64,000 bases of DNA from Scylla paramamosain (taxonomy: Eukaryota > Arthropoda > Malacostraca > Decapoda > Portunidae), in NCBI RefSeq assembly GCF_035594125.1, contig NW_026973697.1:626001-690000 (forward strand), written 5' to 3'. Below the pieces are notes generated by a model, which was not told the origin of the DNA, did no database searches, and worked only from the letters and a program-made list of their open reading frames with translations. The translations under genes and the position numbers were made by a program. This document shows positions 1 to 12,249 of the stretch, in pieces (the first letter of the stretch is position 1; each line of letters opens with the position of its first letter).

Positions 1-14
1 AAATAGGAACATCA

Positions 15-85
15 ACGGAATTCAACGGCTTAAAAAAAGTTAGAAGTTTTTCTTTTTGTCATAATGTTCCATCTTGATTAGAAGA
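15..85 (-). pseudogene. trnS1: mitochondrial tRNA-Ser1 (AGN) copy in NUMT
   Basis: On the minus strand the anticodon loop CTTCTAA with a T/A-rich stem gives anticodon TCT, in the position expected after trnN. The ends are approximate and no D-arm can be drawn, as is normal for this tRNA. Confidence 0.55.
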
Positions 86-155
86 ATTACTTCAATCTTG
101 TTTTTAACAGTAACGTACCTTTGTTTTGGTTTGAATCATAATTATTAGAGGCTTA
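86..155 (-). pseudogene. trnN: mitochondrial tRNA-Asn copy in NUMT
   Basis: The loop ACTGTTAA (anticodon GTT) lies between trnR and trnS1, with the conserved 5' AACCAAAA segment. Ends are approximate. Confidence 0.55.
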
Positions 156-225
156 AAGGCCAAAGTTTAGGTCGAAACTAAATGTGATAATTTCGCTTTC
201 TAATAGATAAAATTTAATAAAACCA
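156..225 (-). pseudogene. trnR: mitochondrial tRNA-Arg copy in NUMT
   Basis: TTTAGTTTCGACCTAAA forms an anticodon arm with anticodon TCG, next to trnA in the expected order. Ends are approximate. Confidence 0.6.
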
Positions 226-226
226 G

Positions 227-289
227 TTTACTAAAACACTTTATGAATGCAACTCATATGTCATACAATTTGACTGTGGTCTTAAAGTA
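227..289 (-). pseudogene. trnA: mitochondrial tRNA-Ala copy in NUMT
   Basis: The TTGCATT loop gives anticodon TGC. It starts directly after the nad3 stop, as in arthropod mitogenomes. Confidence 0.6.
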
Positions 290-619
290 TTAATCAGATC
301 CTTCTAAAGTTCCCTGTACTCACTCGTAGTAAAGGCCTAAGAGAAAAATAAGAAGAGAGCTCTAGTAAACAATCAAGAAAATACTTCAGTAATGTTAAAA
401 AAAAATTGATGCTGAAGCTAAAAGTAATGTAATCTCTAAAAAAAAAAAAAAAAAAAATTACAGCAATTAGAAAAAAAATCGAAGCTGAACCTTTAGGATT
501 AAATCCACATTCATAAGGAGAATTTTTTTTTCGGTTGATATTTTTTTTTTATTTGGGATACTAAGGTTATAAAAATATAACAAATAATTAAAGTTAGTAA
601 AAATACAAAATAAAGTATT
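290..619 (-). pseudogene. nad3: NADH dehydrogenase subunit 3, NUMT copy
   Basis: The minus-strand translation (mitochondrial code) shows the ND3 signatures SPYECGFNPKGSA in the loop and FFLIAV after it, ending YYEWVQGTLEGSD and TAA (290-292). In the source genome this is a membrane subunit of complex I. Runs of A/T (439-457) look expanded and shift the frame in the middle, so the copy cannot make a full protein. Upstream is trnG, downstream trnA. The start near 619 is approximate because the trnG/nad3 junction is eroded. Confidence 0.85.
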
Positions 620-683
620 GCAAGAATTATTTTTCTAGGCATTCTAGACTTTCTGATTGGATATACTTTATATATTAAAAAAA
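620..683 (-). pseudogene. trnG: mitochondrial tRNA-Gly copy in NUMT
   Basis: Between cox3 and nad3 the reverse strand reads TATCCAATCAGAAAGTCTAG, the anticodon-arm region of trnG (TCC). A few bases of the 5' side of the anticodon stem appear deleted. Confidence 0.5.
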
Positions 684-1485
684 ATAGCCTCCTCATCAGT
701 AAATAAAGACGTAAGGGAATAATCAAACTATCTCAACAAAGTGTCAGTATGATGCGGCTGCTTCGAATCCAACATGACGATTACATGAAAAGTGACAAAA
801 TATTGACACAAAAAAATAAAAAAAGTAGAAATGAGGTTCCAATAATTCCATGAAGACCATGAAGCCTGTAGCTACAAAAAAAAAAAAAGTAGAGCCAAAC
901 GCGGAGTCAACAATAGTGAAAGGAGCCTCAAAAATACTTGAAAGCTTGAAGAAGAGTATCCTAAAACAATTGTAAGGCCTAGTCTTTGAATGGCTTGCCT
1001 ATGACTAGATTCTATAATAGCATGATGAGCTCAAGTTACGGTAGTTCCTCAAGACAAAAGAATAGTAGTGTTTAATAAGGAAATTTGAAATGGGTTGAAA
1101 GGTTGAATACCGTAAGGAGGTCAATTTATCCCAATTTCAATCGTTGGGGCTAATCTACTATGAAAAAAAAAAGCTCAGGAAAATGAAAAAAAAAAAAGAA
1201 GAATACTTCTGAGGCAATAAATATAGTTATTCCCCATCGTAAGCCTTTTACTACTACAGAGGTATGGAGTCCTTGGAATGTACCCTCTCCAGTAATATCA
1301 CGTCATCTTTGATATATGGTAAGGAGAATAGCAACAAGTCTTAATAACAAAAAAAAAGAAAAAAAATTGTTATACTGGTGAAATCATTTCATTAAACCTG
1401 TATTTAATATTATTGCCCTAATAGAACCAGTTAAAGGCCGTGGTCTTATATCTTCTAAATGGTAAAAACCGTGAGATGATGTCAT
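684..1485 (-). pseudogene. cox3: cytochrome c oxidase subunit III, NUMT copy
   Basis: It starts ATG at 1485 (MTSSHGFYHLED) and overlaps the atp6 stop by one base (TAATG), the usual arthropod junction. Recognisable COX3 blocks are [38 protein letters not shown] and, near the end, HVGFEAAA and WHFVE followed by YWWGG. In life this is a core subunit of complex IV. Expanded A/T runs around 1,170-1,195 and 1,350-1,365 disturb the frame, so this is a relic. Confidence 0.88.
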
Positions 1486-2164
1486 TAGTTAATTTCTCTG
1501 GTGTAAAGAGTTCGTAAGACAGCAAAAACTTGGGACTGAATAATTGCAACAGCTCATTCTAAGGTTAATAGTAAAATCTGAGAAAAAAAAAAAAATATGA
1601 ATAGATAAAAGAAATGAGGATGTTATAGATGGTCCAGTATTAGCTAATAAGGTTAAAAGAAGATGGCCTGCAATTATATTAGCTGCTAATCGCACAGCTA
1701 AAGTCCCGGGTAAAGTAATGTTTCTGATAGTTTTAATTAAAACTATAAATGGTACAAGGACAGGAGTTCCTTGAGGAACTAAATGAGCGAATATATGTTG
1801 AGTGTGGTTAATTCAGCCTCTAAGTATTAAAGTTACTCATGAGGGCAATGAAAGTGCTAAGGTTATTGCTGTGTGTCTAGATCTTGTAAAAATGTAAGGC
1901 AATAAACCTTAAAAATGTTATAAAGAACTAAAGAAAACAAAGCAACGAAAAATATAGTTGAACCTAAAGAATATGAAGTTAAAAGGGCTTTAGATTCTTT
2001 GTGTAAAGTACAAATAATTTCACTTCAGCATAGAGATCATCGTGAAGGAGAAGCTCAGTTAAGGTAAGGAATAAATAGGAGCCCTACAAAAGTGGAAATT
2101 CAGTTTAATGAAAAGTTTAAGATTCTTGAAGAAGGTTAAAAAATTGAGAATAAATTAGCTATAA
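1485..2164 (-). pseudogene. atp6: ATP synthase subunit a (ATP6), NUMT copy
   Basis: The reverse strand gives NLFSIF near the start, then FVGLLFIPYLNW, TPVLVPFMVLIE-like, [21 protein letters not shown] (conserved proton-channel helix containing the essential Arg) and a C-terminus ending EIN-TAA at 1485-1487. It is out of frame in several places: an inserted T occurs after NLFSIF, and an expanded T run near 1,585 breaks the last third. It overlaps cox3 by one base and follows atp8, as in true mitogenomes. Confidence 0.88.
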
Positions 2165-2327
2165 TTTTCAAGAAGATTGTAGGATTAGATAAGGCTCAGT
2201 GATCTTAGAATTTTTTTTTTTTTCAAAAGGTACAGAAAAAAAATAATTTAAGGATATGAAAATAATTAATGATAACAGAAAAAGAGAAATAAAGATAAAG
2301 TCGAAGCAAAGGAGCTATTTTAGGCAT
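2164..2327 (-). pseudogene. atp8: ATP synthase protein 8, NUMT copy
   Basis: The start is ATG at 2327 giving MPKMAPLL, the standard arthropod ATP8 opening, followed by a hydrophobic stretch and a poly-Phe/Lys-like region with an expanded T run (2,212-2,223). It lies between trnD and atp6. The short frame is broken before the usual C-terminus. Confidence 0.7.
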
Positions 2328-2329
2328 TA

Positions 2330-2393
2330 AGAAATATCTTAGGAGATAACTTTAACATGATAAATTGATATTAAAATTTAAGTAATTTCTTGT
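2330..2393 (-). pseudogene. trnD: mitochondrial tRNA-Asp copy in NUMT
   Basis: Position between trnK and atp8 and the AAGAAATTA 5' end identify trnD. The anticodon triplet reads ATC rather than GTC, an apparent C-to-T type decay on one strand. Confidence 0.5.
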
Positions 2394-2394
2394 C

Positions 2395-2462
2395 ACCAGA
2401 AGTAGGCGCAATACTATAATAGGTTTAAAAGACCTACACTTACTTTCAGTCATCGGGTGAGT
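2395..2462 (-). pseudogene. trnK: mitochondrial tRNA-Lys copy in NUMT
   Basis: Minus strand: GACTGAAAGTAAGTGTAGGT followed by the CTTTTAA loop and ACCTA give a clear anticodon arm with anticodon TTT. It directly follows the cox2 end. Confidence 0.65.
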
Positions 2463-3117
2463 CAGAATATGAAGAAATTCAATTTAGAAAAAATCGTGTT
2501 TACACTTTCAATCACAATAGGTATAAATCTATGATTAGCACCACAAAGTTCTGATCATTGACTATAAAATAATCCTGGACGAGATATTATGAATCTAGTT
2601 TGATTAAGTCAACCAGGAATAGCGTCTGCTTTTACACCTAAGGCTGGGACAGTTCAAGAGTGAATGACATCCGCTGCGGTGATTACAATACGAATTTGTG
2701 TATTTATTGGAAGAACAGTTCGATTATCTGCATGTAAGAGACGAAATCCAGAAAAGTCTAGTTCATTAGTAGGAGTTATATAAGAATGAAATTCTACATT
2801 AAGAAAGTCAGAGTATTCATAACTTCAATATCATTGATGACCGACAGTTTTAAGAGAAATGGAAGGATTATTAACTTCATCAAGAAGGTATAAAAGTCGC
2901 AGAGAAGGGAGAGCAATGAAAATCAAAATAATTCAATAGTTTGATGTTCTAATATAAATAGATTAAAAAGAGAGTTTCTGAGAACTGATGCTAATATATA
3001 TCCCACAAAGGTAATGATTATAATAAGAACAACTATAATGTGATCATGGATAAAGATGAATTGTTCCATTAAAGGGAAAGCTTCGTCTTGAAGGCCTAGA
3101 AAACTTCATGTTGACAT
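2460..3117 (-). pseudogene. cox2: cytochrome c oxidase subunit II, NUMT copy
   Basis: Begins ATG at 3117 (MSTWSFLGLQDEAFPLMEQ), then FIHDHIMVVL and a transmembrane hairpin. The C-terminal part contains the CuA-domain endings PIVIESV and WISSYS. In mitochondria it carries the CuA centre receiving electrons from cytochrome c. It lies between trnL2 and trnK. Low-level base changes are visible. The copy shares its fate with the rest of the NUMT. Confidence 0.88.
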
Positions 3118-3127
3118 TAATAAATGT

Positions 3128-3194
3128 ATTTTCTAAAAGAAGATAAATAAATCTTCTTAGTAGGAGCTTAAATCCTATACATCTTTCTGCCATT
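3128..3194 (-). pseudogene. trnL2: mitochondrial tRNA-Leu2 (UUR) copy in NUMT
   Basis: GGATTTAAGCTCC gives an anticodon arm with TAA. The ATGGCAGA 5' part is the conserved arthropod trnL2 start, between cox1 and cox2. Confidence 0.65.
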
Positions 3195-3376
3195 TTAGAA
3201 GTTAGCAGTAAGTGGAATTTCTATATGAGTGATCAGCGGGTGGGTGTGAGTGGTTTCATTCAACTGAAGAGGCAGGAAAGGGGAGAATAGAACAGGACGA
3301 TTAGAAATTAAAGCTTCTCAAATGATAATTATAAAAATTAATAGAGCAACAAGATATACTATACGAGTAGATCCTT

Positions 3377-3480
3377 TGGAAGAAACAATATTTCATGTTG
3401 CGTAGGAAACATGAAATATTGTTTCTTCCATAGGATATTGTTGCGTAGGCAACATGAAATATTGTTTGTTCCATAGGTTT
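3377..3480. repeat. fold-back palindrome and repeats inside NUMT cox1
   Basis: A perfect 23-bp inverted repeat (3377-3399 and 3408-3430) with an 8-bp spacer duplicates the cox1 WNIVSS coding segment in reverse. A further partial copy of the same word follows at about 3450-3473, and fragments continue to 3490. Normal cox1 has this segment once. Confidence 0.85.
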
Positions 3481-3644
3481 CTTCCATGAAATATCGGCGG
3501 GTAATCAGAGTAACGTGGAGGTATTCCGTTAAGTGCTATGAAATGTTGAGGGAAGAAAGTGATATTTACACCGATGAATATGACAGTAAAGTGGATTCCT
3601 ATTAATTTAGGGTTAAGTGATAAGCCTTTAAAAAGGTGGAATCA

Positions 3645-3809
<165 letters not shown>

Positions 3810-3863
3810 TCACAATATCGAGGGACTATAGTTAATTTGTGTTGCAAGTAGGGTTCTAAGTCA

Positions 3864-3965
<102 letters not shown>

Positions 3966-4020
3966 TCAGAGGATAAATCTTGAAATTCCAGTAGCCATTA
4001 TAGCACAGATCATACCTAAT

Positions 4021-5256
4021 GTCTACACTTCCGATCTACTACAAATCACTAGTAATCCTATTTACGGATATGCAGATGATGTGACACTTGTTGCTACTGT
4101 TGAGTCACCGAATTCACGTCTTGATGTTAGTACATCCCTGAATGAGGATCTCAGACGTATATCTGACTGGTGTCGCACCTGGAACATGAAACTGAATGCA
4201 TCAAAATCAAAATGCTTGTGTATTTCACGCTCTCGCACGCTAAATCCCCTTCACGGCCCTCTGCTTGTTGATGGCGCGCCTCTGACAGTATGTGATGAGC
4301 TTGATATTTTGGGTGTCAGATTCGACTCAAAACTGTCTTTTGAACGGCACATCAGGCGTCTTGTCAGTTCTGCCTCGCAAAAGCTTGGCGTTGTGAGGAA
4401 GGCTTACCGGATTTTTGGTGACCAGTCTATCTCTGCCAGCTGCTTCCGGTGTTTTATTCTTCCACTGCTGGAGTATTGTGCTCCTGTGTGGTCTTCCGCA
4501 GCTGTGTCCCACCTCCGTCTCATTGACAGAGTTGTCTCCTCCGCTAGGTTCCTCTTTGGTGGCGAAGCAGCTTGGGATCTTGGTCACCGACGCAATGTCA
4601 GCAGTGTCTGCATGCTATATAAGATCCATGCCAACCAGTTTCACCCGCTGAATGCCTCCATCCCAAATGCATTTGTGCCCACCAGAAACACTCGACTTGC
4701 GTCAAATTCACATGCGCGCTGCTTACAGCAGGTTAGGTGTCACACCAGTCAGTTTCAGCGAAGCTTTGTTCCTTGTGCTGTAAGACTTTGGAACATGCTT
4801 GACGAGGGCACATGCACTGCGAGTGATGTGCAAAAATTCAAGTCTGCTTCGAACAAAATCTTGAAGAGTCTAGTCAATTAAACTCTGGTTGCTTTTGCAG
4901 CTATACCGGTGATAAATTATGTAACTATACCTGTGATTTTATACCATCAAGTTTTAAGTAGTTATACTACATTTACTTGTGTTGTCTGACATATATTAAA
5001 TAAGTCAGAATTGTTGATTTTTTTGTTGAATTTTTTTGTGAGTTTTAATAATTCTCAGTTCGTTGAGGCGTTCTTTATAATTGTTTAACCTATTTTCTCC
5101 TCCTGCTCTGATTTCATCCTACTATTGTGCTAATTGCTTTTCCTTTCTTCTTTCTACGGTCAAGGTGGGTGGGGGTTGTCATCTGGCAACTTATAGCGCT
5201 TGCGCTCGTCCCACTCTGCCTTCTCCGTTATGTTTAATAATAATAATAATAATAAT
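4021..5256 (+). mobile_element. 5'-truncated I/Nimb-like LINE inserted in NUMT cox1
   Basis: The reading frame is open from 4021 to the TAA at 4881 (286 aa) and begins inside the reverse transcriptase, just before the catalytic YADD (GYADDVTLVA, about 4066-4095). It then has the thumb-type WNMKLNASKSK block, LGVRFDSKLSFERHI and the C-terminal LPLLEYCAPVW and LWNMLDE blocks typical of I/Jockey superfamily LINEs. A 3' UTR of about 350 bp ends in (TAA)n (5230-5253), the tail type of I-clade elements. Everything upstream is missing, as expected of a 5'-truncated insertion. The flanks rejoin cox1 exactly, with only TAAT shared between the insertion site and the tail. Clade assignment is inferred. 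Confidence 0.85.
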
Positions 5257-6061
5257 GCACCGAATGATTCTTTTTTCCTGATTTCTTGTCTTACAATATG
5301 GGAAATTACTCCAAAGGCTGGTAAAATGAGAATATAAACTTCAGGGTGACCAAAAAATCAAAATAGATATTGATATAAAACAGGATCACCACCTCCAGCG
5401 GGGTCAAAGAAAGATGTATTAAGATTTCGGTTAGTTAAAATCATAGTGATTGCTCCTGCTGATACAGGTAAGGATGAAAGTAAGAGAATGGCAGTAATAA
5501 AAACAGTTCATACAAACAAAGGTATTTGATTTATTCTTATTCCAAAGGATCGTATGTTAATTACAGTTGTTATAAAACTAACTGCTCCAAGAATTGAGTA
5601 CACACCAGCAAGGTGAAGAGAAAAAATACCAAGATCAACTGATGCTCCTGCATGGGCAATAGCTGCTGCTAGAGGAGGCTAAACAGTTCAACCTGTACCA
5701 GCTCCTCTTTCCACTATACCTCTTATTAGAAGAAGAGTTAAAGAAGGAGGCAAAAGTCAGAATCTTATGTTACTTATACGAGGGAACGCTATATCAGGGG
5801 CTCCTTATATAAGAGGGACTAGTCAATTACCAAATCCTACAGTTATAATTGGTATAACTATGAAGAAGGTTATAACAAAGGCATGGGCGGTAACTACAAC
5901 ACTGTAAATTTGATCGTTGCCGATAAATGTGCCTGGCTGACCTGATTCGGCTCGAATAATTATAGTTAACGAGGTTCCTACTATACCAGACCATGCTCCA
6001 AAAATGAAATAGCGTACTAATGTCTTTATGATTTGTAGAAAAGAATCATCGTTGCATAATA

Positions 6062-6122
6062 AGATGGCTGAGAAGTGCAGGCGTTACATTGCAAATCTAA
6101 AAACAAGGTAAAAACTTTCTTA
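6062..6122 (+). pseudogene. trnY: mitochondrial tRNA-Tyr copy in NUMT
   Basis: Opposite strand to cox1 and just upstream of it, as in pancrustaceans, beginning ATGGCTGAGA. The anticodon triplet reads GCA where GTA is expected, so it has mutated or decayed. Confidence 0.5.
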
Positions 6123-6123
6123 T

Positions 6124-6187
6124 TAGGTTCTATAGAAAAATATAAATAATATTAGATTGCAAATCTAAAGATGTGTGGAAACACTGG
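6124..6187 (+). pseudogene. trnC: mitochondrial tRNA-Cys copy in NUMT
   Basis: TTAGATT-GCA-AATCTAA is a clear anticodon arm with GCA. It lies between trnY and trnW on the opposite strand to cox1. Confidence 0.6.
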
Positions 6188-6189
6188 AA

Positions 6190-6261
6190 TTTAGGATTTC
6201 AAAAGATTTTTTTTTTTTTTTTTGGCTTTGAAGGCCTTTAGTTTAATATAACTTAAAATTC

Positions 6262-6262
<1 letters not shown>
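6190..6262 (-). pseudogene. trnW: mitochondrial tRNA-Trp copy in NUMT
   Basis: The minus strand reads AGGCCTTCAAAGCC (anticodon TCA) followed by an expanded A run (6206-6222 on the plus strand) in the variable/T region. Confidence 0.6.
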
Positions 6263-7370
<1,108 letters not shown>

Positions 7371-7439
7371 TAAAAAGAGAAAGGTTGAAGCTTTCATTTA
7401 CGGGGTATGAGCCCATTAGCTTAGTTAGCTTATCTTTGA
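7371..7439 (-). pseudogene. trnM: mitochondrial tRNA-Met copy in NUMT
   Basis: AAGATAAGCTAA starts the D arm, and GGGCTCATACCCC is a clear anticodon arm with CAT, directly upstream of nad2. Confidence 0.7.
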
Positions 7440-7448
7440 AAATATTAT

Positions 7449-7517
7449 TTGTTGGTGTATAGCGCACATAAAGTTTTGATCTTTAAAGAAGCAGTGTAAA
7501 TTCGCTATAAATAATAT
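7449..7517 (+). pseudogene. trnQ: mitochondrial tRNA-Gln copy in NUMT
   Basis: AAGTTTTGATCTT contains anticodon TTG. The TATAGCG 5' part pairs with CGCTATA at the 3' end. It is on the opposite strand to trnM, as in the ancestral I-Q-M cluster. Confidence 0.65.
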
Positions 7518-7583
7518 AGGTATAAGAAATGCATTATTAGCTCTATCAAAGCTACCCTTTTAAGTCAGGCACTATATTAATAT
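7518..7583 (-). pseudogene. trnI: mitochondrial tRNA-Ile copy in NUMT
   Basis: Minus strand: TAGCTTTGATAGAGCTA gives an anticodon arm with GAT, preceded by TGCCTGA. It is the last mitochondrial gene recognisable before the AT-rich end. Confidence 0.65.
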
Positions 7584-7999
<416 letters not shown>

Positions 8000-9458
8000 T
8001 CAGGTCCATAAGCCTTCTGAGGGTTTAGGCCAGCAGGGGCATGGAAAACATCATTGCGAAGAATTTTAATAGGTGGCATGAAGTAGTCAGAGGGTGGAGG
8101 AGAGGGAGGAACAAGCCTTGAATCGTCCAAGGTAGAGTTTTTAGCAAAGGTTTGAGCAAAGAGTTCAGCTTTAGAAATAGATGTGATAGCAGTGGTGCCA
8201 TCTGGTTGAAATAAAGAAGGGAAAGAAGAAGAAGCATAGTTATTGGAGATATTTTTGGATAGATGCCAGATGTCATGAGGGGAGTTAAATCTTGAAAGGT
8301 TTTGACATATTCTGTTAATGAAGGAGTTTTTGGCTAGTTGGAGAACAGACTTGGTTTGGTTCCGGGCAGAAATATAAAGTGCATGAGATTCTGGTGATGG
8401 AAGGTCTAAATACCTTTGGTGGGCCACCTCTCTATCATGTATAACACGAGAACAGACTGTGTTAAACCAAGGTTTGGAAGGTTTAGGTCGAGAAAAAGAG
8501 TGAGGAATGTACGCCTCCATGCCAGACACTATCACCTCTGTTATGCGCTCAGCACACAAAGACGGGTCTCTGACACAGAAGCAGTAGTCATTCCAAGGAA
8601 AATCAGCAAAATACCTCCTCAGGTCCTCCAACTAGCAGAGGCAAAACGCCAGAGGCACCTTCGCTTAGGGGGATCCTGAGGAGGGATTGGAGCGATAGGA
8701 CAAGATACAGATATGAGATTGTGATTGGAGGAGCCCAACGGAGAAGAGAGGGTGACAGCATAAGCAGAAGGATTAGAGGTCAGGAAAAGGTCAAGAATGT
8801 TGGGCGTATCTCCAAGATGGTCAGGAATACGAGTAGGGTGTTGCACCAGTTGCTCTAGGTCATGGAGGATAGCAAAGTTGAAGGCTAGTTCACCAGGATA
8901 GTCAGTGAAGAGGGAGGAAAGCCAAAGCTGGTGGTGAATATTGAAGTCTCCAAGAATGGAGATCTCTGCAAAAGGGAAGAGGGTCAGAATGTGCTCCACT
9001 TTGGAAGTTAAGTAGTCAAAGAATTTCTTATAGTCAGAGAAGTTAGGTTAGAGGTATACAGCACAGATAAATTCAGTTTGAGAGTGACTCTGTAGTTGTA
9101 GCCGGATGGTGGAAAACTCGGAAGATTCAAGAACGTGGGCACGAGAGCAAGTTAAGTCATTGCGCACATAAACGCAACATCCGGCTTTGGATCGAAAATG
9201 AGGATAAAGTAGGAGGGAACAGAAAAGGGGCTACTGTCAGTTGCCTCAGACACTTGAGTTTGAGTGAGGAAAAGAAAATGAGGTTTAGAAGAGCAGATGG
9301 GTTGTTCTACAGATTGAAAATTAGATCTTAGACCGCGAATGTTCCAGAAGTTAATGAAGAAAAATTTGAGGGGGGTGTCAAGAAACTCAGGGTCGTCGTC
9401 AGAAAGGCAGTCTGACCTGGGGACATTTGTGGTCCCCTCCCCAGATGGGGACTCCGAG
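8000..9458 (-). mobile_element. Jockey-like LINE, endonuclease and start of RT, cut off at NUMT edge
   Basis: Reading leftward from 9458: a short acidic leader, the endonuclease start FWNIRGLRSNFQSVE (about 9,310-9,350), TQTQ, GDFNIHH (about 8,935-8,955), and the C-terminal endonuclease motif reading SNHNLISV where catalytic SDH is expected. The EN-RT linker ends with LNPQKAYGP, the first conserved RT block. There the homology to the plus-strand copy at 62,212-64,000 stops, so the RT core and 3' end are missing. That is the opposite of ordinary 5' truncation. Two overlapping frames (8619-8999 and 7975-8631) show a frameshift near 8,625, and a stop lies upstream. Inactive. Confidence 0.88.
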
Positions 9459-9606
9459 GCCTGTTTGCTTGTCTGTTTCCATATTTGTCTATATGTTTGC
9501 TGTCTGAAACGGATTTTCGTTAAAACCTATTTGCCTGTTTGCTTGTCTGTTTCCATATTTGTCTATATGTTTGCTGTCTGAAACGGATTTTCGTTAAAAC
9601 CTATTT
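9459..9606. repeat. 74-bp tandem duplication (2 copies)
   Basis: 9459-9532 and 9533-9606 are essentially identical (GCCTGTTTGC... to ...AAAACCTATTT). They abut the 5' limit of the LINE homology and may be part of its 5' UTR. Confidence 0.9.
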
Positions 9607-10188
9607 AAGTGAAAGGAATATCATTGATCATCAAGGAATAATGGTTAGATTTTCAGGCGGATCTAGACCCGTGTGCGCCTCCAGAATGTTGCTCAGATTG
9701 TCGCGTGGCACAAGTCTGCGGAGAATGTTTGTCACATTCAGTGTTATTGAACGGCGATGACAGAGGTGTGCGCTCTCAGCCTCCTAACTCCTAGAATTTA
9801 ATCAAAAGAATGCGCATATTATTAAACACTAAGTTCCCACAAGGGTTATTTTCAGAAACCACAGAGATGATTAGTCGGGTTCTGACAATGATTTTTTTCC
9901 TCTTTTTTTTTTTTATCATTTATTTTATTTATTTACTTATTTCTTGATCTGAACCGCACCTGAAACAATATGCCGTGAGTTGCATTGGCCGTCCCGAGTA
10001 AAACATTGCAAATTGAGGAGTCGTGGCGCGTCAGCTCAAGACCCAGCAGGTGGAGTGTGTTGTTGCGTGTGTTCCTCGCTGGCTCAATGGGCTCAAGGGC
10101 GCCGTGTGGCATGTGAACCTCGCCTCTATTGTGTCTTGCTTGCGAACATCAGGAGTGGATAAAACCGATTCCACAAATGAAACTATTG

Positions 10189-10190
<2 letters not shown>
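9607..10190. other. gene-free stretch
   Basis: No coding signature is seen. 9845-9890 resembles a short dispersed repeat seen again at about 11,852 and 32,930 (ATTTTC...CACAGAGATGATTAG). A T-rich run lies at 9901-9960. Confidence 0.4.
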
Positions 10191-10455
<265 letters not shown>

Positions 10456-10916
10456 ATAATAGCATTAATAAAAACGATAAACTGCTTATTACGGAGGCAG
10501 TAGTGAACATTTACATATAGATTGGAGAACTTAACAAAATGAATAAAGAAATCTAAAGTAAGGCTGTGTGTATATGTGTGTGTGTGTGTCATTCGTCCAT
10601 ACGTCCCTGTGTTGACCGGCCTGCAACACTAATGGAGAGATTAATGAAGTGACTGGCTGAATGAATAGCGTCTGGAGAATGCCCTGTATGGGGAGGACGT
10701 GCGTGGATGTTCTATATAAGTGGAAGGCATTTTTCCATCGTGTATTTTGTCATGATCCTTCTGGTGACCTTGAGTGAGCCCCATGTCTTCGCGGCGATGG
10801 TTCCCTTGTTCAAGTGTTTTTAAGTCAAGGTCGAAGTATTGATTCTGTTACCATGAGGAGTGTTGTATTTCCAGGCTTCGTGCACTGGAGGGAAGGTAGT
10901 GTTTAGGGTGATTATG

Positions 10917-10980
<64 letters not shown>

Positions 10981-11031
10981 GTAGCAGCAATTCACGGGAT
11001 AGGCACATCATCATCATCATCATCATCATCC
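10917..11031. repeat. (TAA)n and (CAT)n microsatellites
   Basis: (TAA)n 10917-10979 and (CAT)n 11006-11031. The 10,456-10,916 stretch before them shows nothing recognisable. Confidence 0.95.
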
Positions 11032-11109
11032 ACATCGTCATCACCACCACCAACAAAACCAGCAACACTAGCCACACTAACATATTAACAAATAAAAAAA
11101 AAAACGCCA

Positions 11110-11710
<601 letters not shown>

Positions 11711-11922
11711 GTACTATTTCATTAAAAACTCCCTTGAAATCCACAGTAACTTCCAGCAGAGAGTGTTAGAGGTTGTTGAGATCAGAAGTGGAAATGTTTT
11801 CAATACGAGCCAGTGACACAAGACTTATAGCGTGACTCAATAGACCTGTGTTCTCTCACCACGACTATTTTCAAAGACTACAAATCTGAGCAGCCAGGAT
11901 CTCCAGACTGTTTCTCCTTTTA

Positions 11923-12023
11923 AACGACCACACCGCTTCTCGTCCGATCAGCGAAGTTAAGCAACGTTGGGTCCGGCTCGTACTTGGATGGGTGACCGCC
12001 TGGGGACACCAGATATTGTTGGC
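11923..12023 (+). rRNA. 5S rRNA pseudogene or 5S-derived repeat head
   Basis: It matches eukaryotic 5S rRNA: AACGACCA, then after loss of about 14 nt CACCGcTTCTCGTCCGATC, GAAGTTAAGCAACGTTGGG, and GTACTTGGATGGGTGACCGC with CTGGGGACACC to ATTGTTGGC. Both parts of the internal pol III promoter (box A and box C regions) are kept. The 5' half lacks helix II/III sequence, so it cannot fold as normal 5S. A tRNA starts only 22 bp downstream. Confidence 0.88.
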
Positions 12024-12045
12024 ATTCCAACATTTATCTCCCGCA

Positions 12046-12129
12046 GTCAGGATGGCCGAGCGGTCCAAGGCGCTGCGTTCAGGTCGCAGTCCGGTCTTCC
12101 GGGCGTGGGTTCAAATCCCACTCCTGACA
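12046..12129 (+). tRNA. tRNA-Leu (anticodon CAG)
   Basis: A full cloverleaf can be drawn: acceptor GTCAGGA/TCCTGAC with discriminator A, D arm GCCGAGCGG...GGC, anticodon stem CTGCG/CGCAG with loop TTCAGGT (CAG at 12080-12082), a long type II variable arm TCCGGTCTTCCGGGC and T arm GTGGG-TTCAAAT-CCCAC. Box A and box B are intact. No CCA is encoded, as usual in the nucleus. No run of four or more T follows within 30 bp, so pol III termination is unclear. That and the adjacent 5S fragment leave open a pol III-derived repeat instead of a single-copy gene. Confidence 0.9.
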
Positions 12130-12249
12130 ATACCTTTATAAATCTAAAATGCCTTGTGTCAAGGCGGCGTGCTGAGATGGGTAGAAAAGTGACGAGACAA
12201 CCGTAAACAATGAGTAGTAATAAATGAAAAAGCATCCAACTGGACTGAC

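Noticed and set aside
511..726. 71-codon minus-strand reading in the nuclear code
   Set aside because: It is the start of NUMT nad3 together with trnG and the cox3 end read without the mitochondrial code.
8416..8679. Antisense reading frame over LINE copy 1, matched by one at 62,661-62,951 in copy 2
   Set aside because: Both are the mirror of the conserved EN-RT linker. Their similarity follows from the sense-strand family, not from a separate gene.
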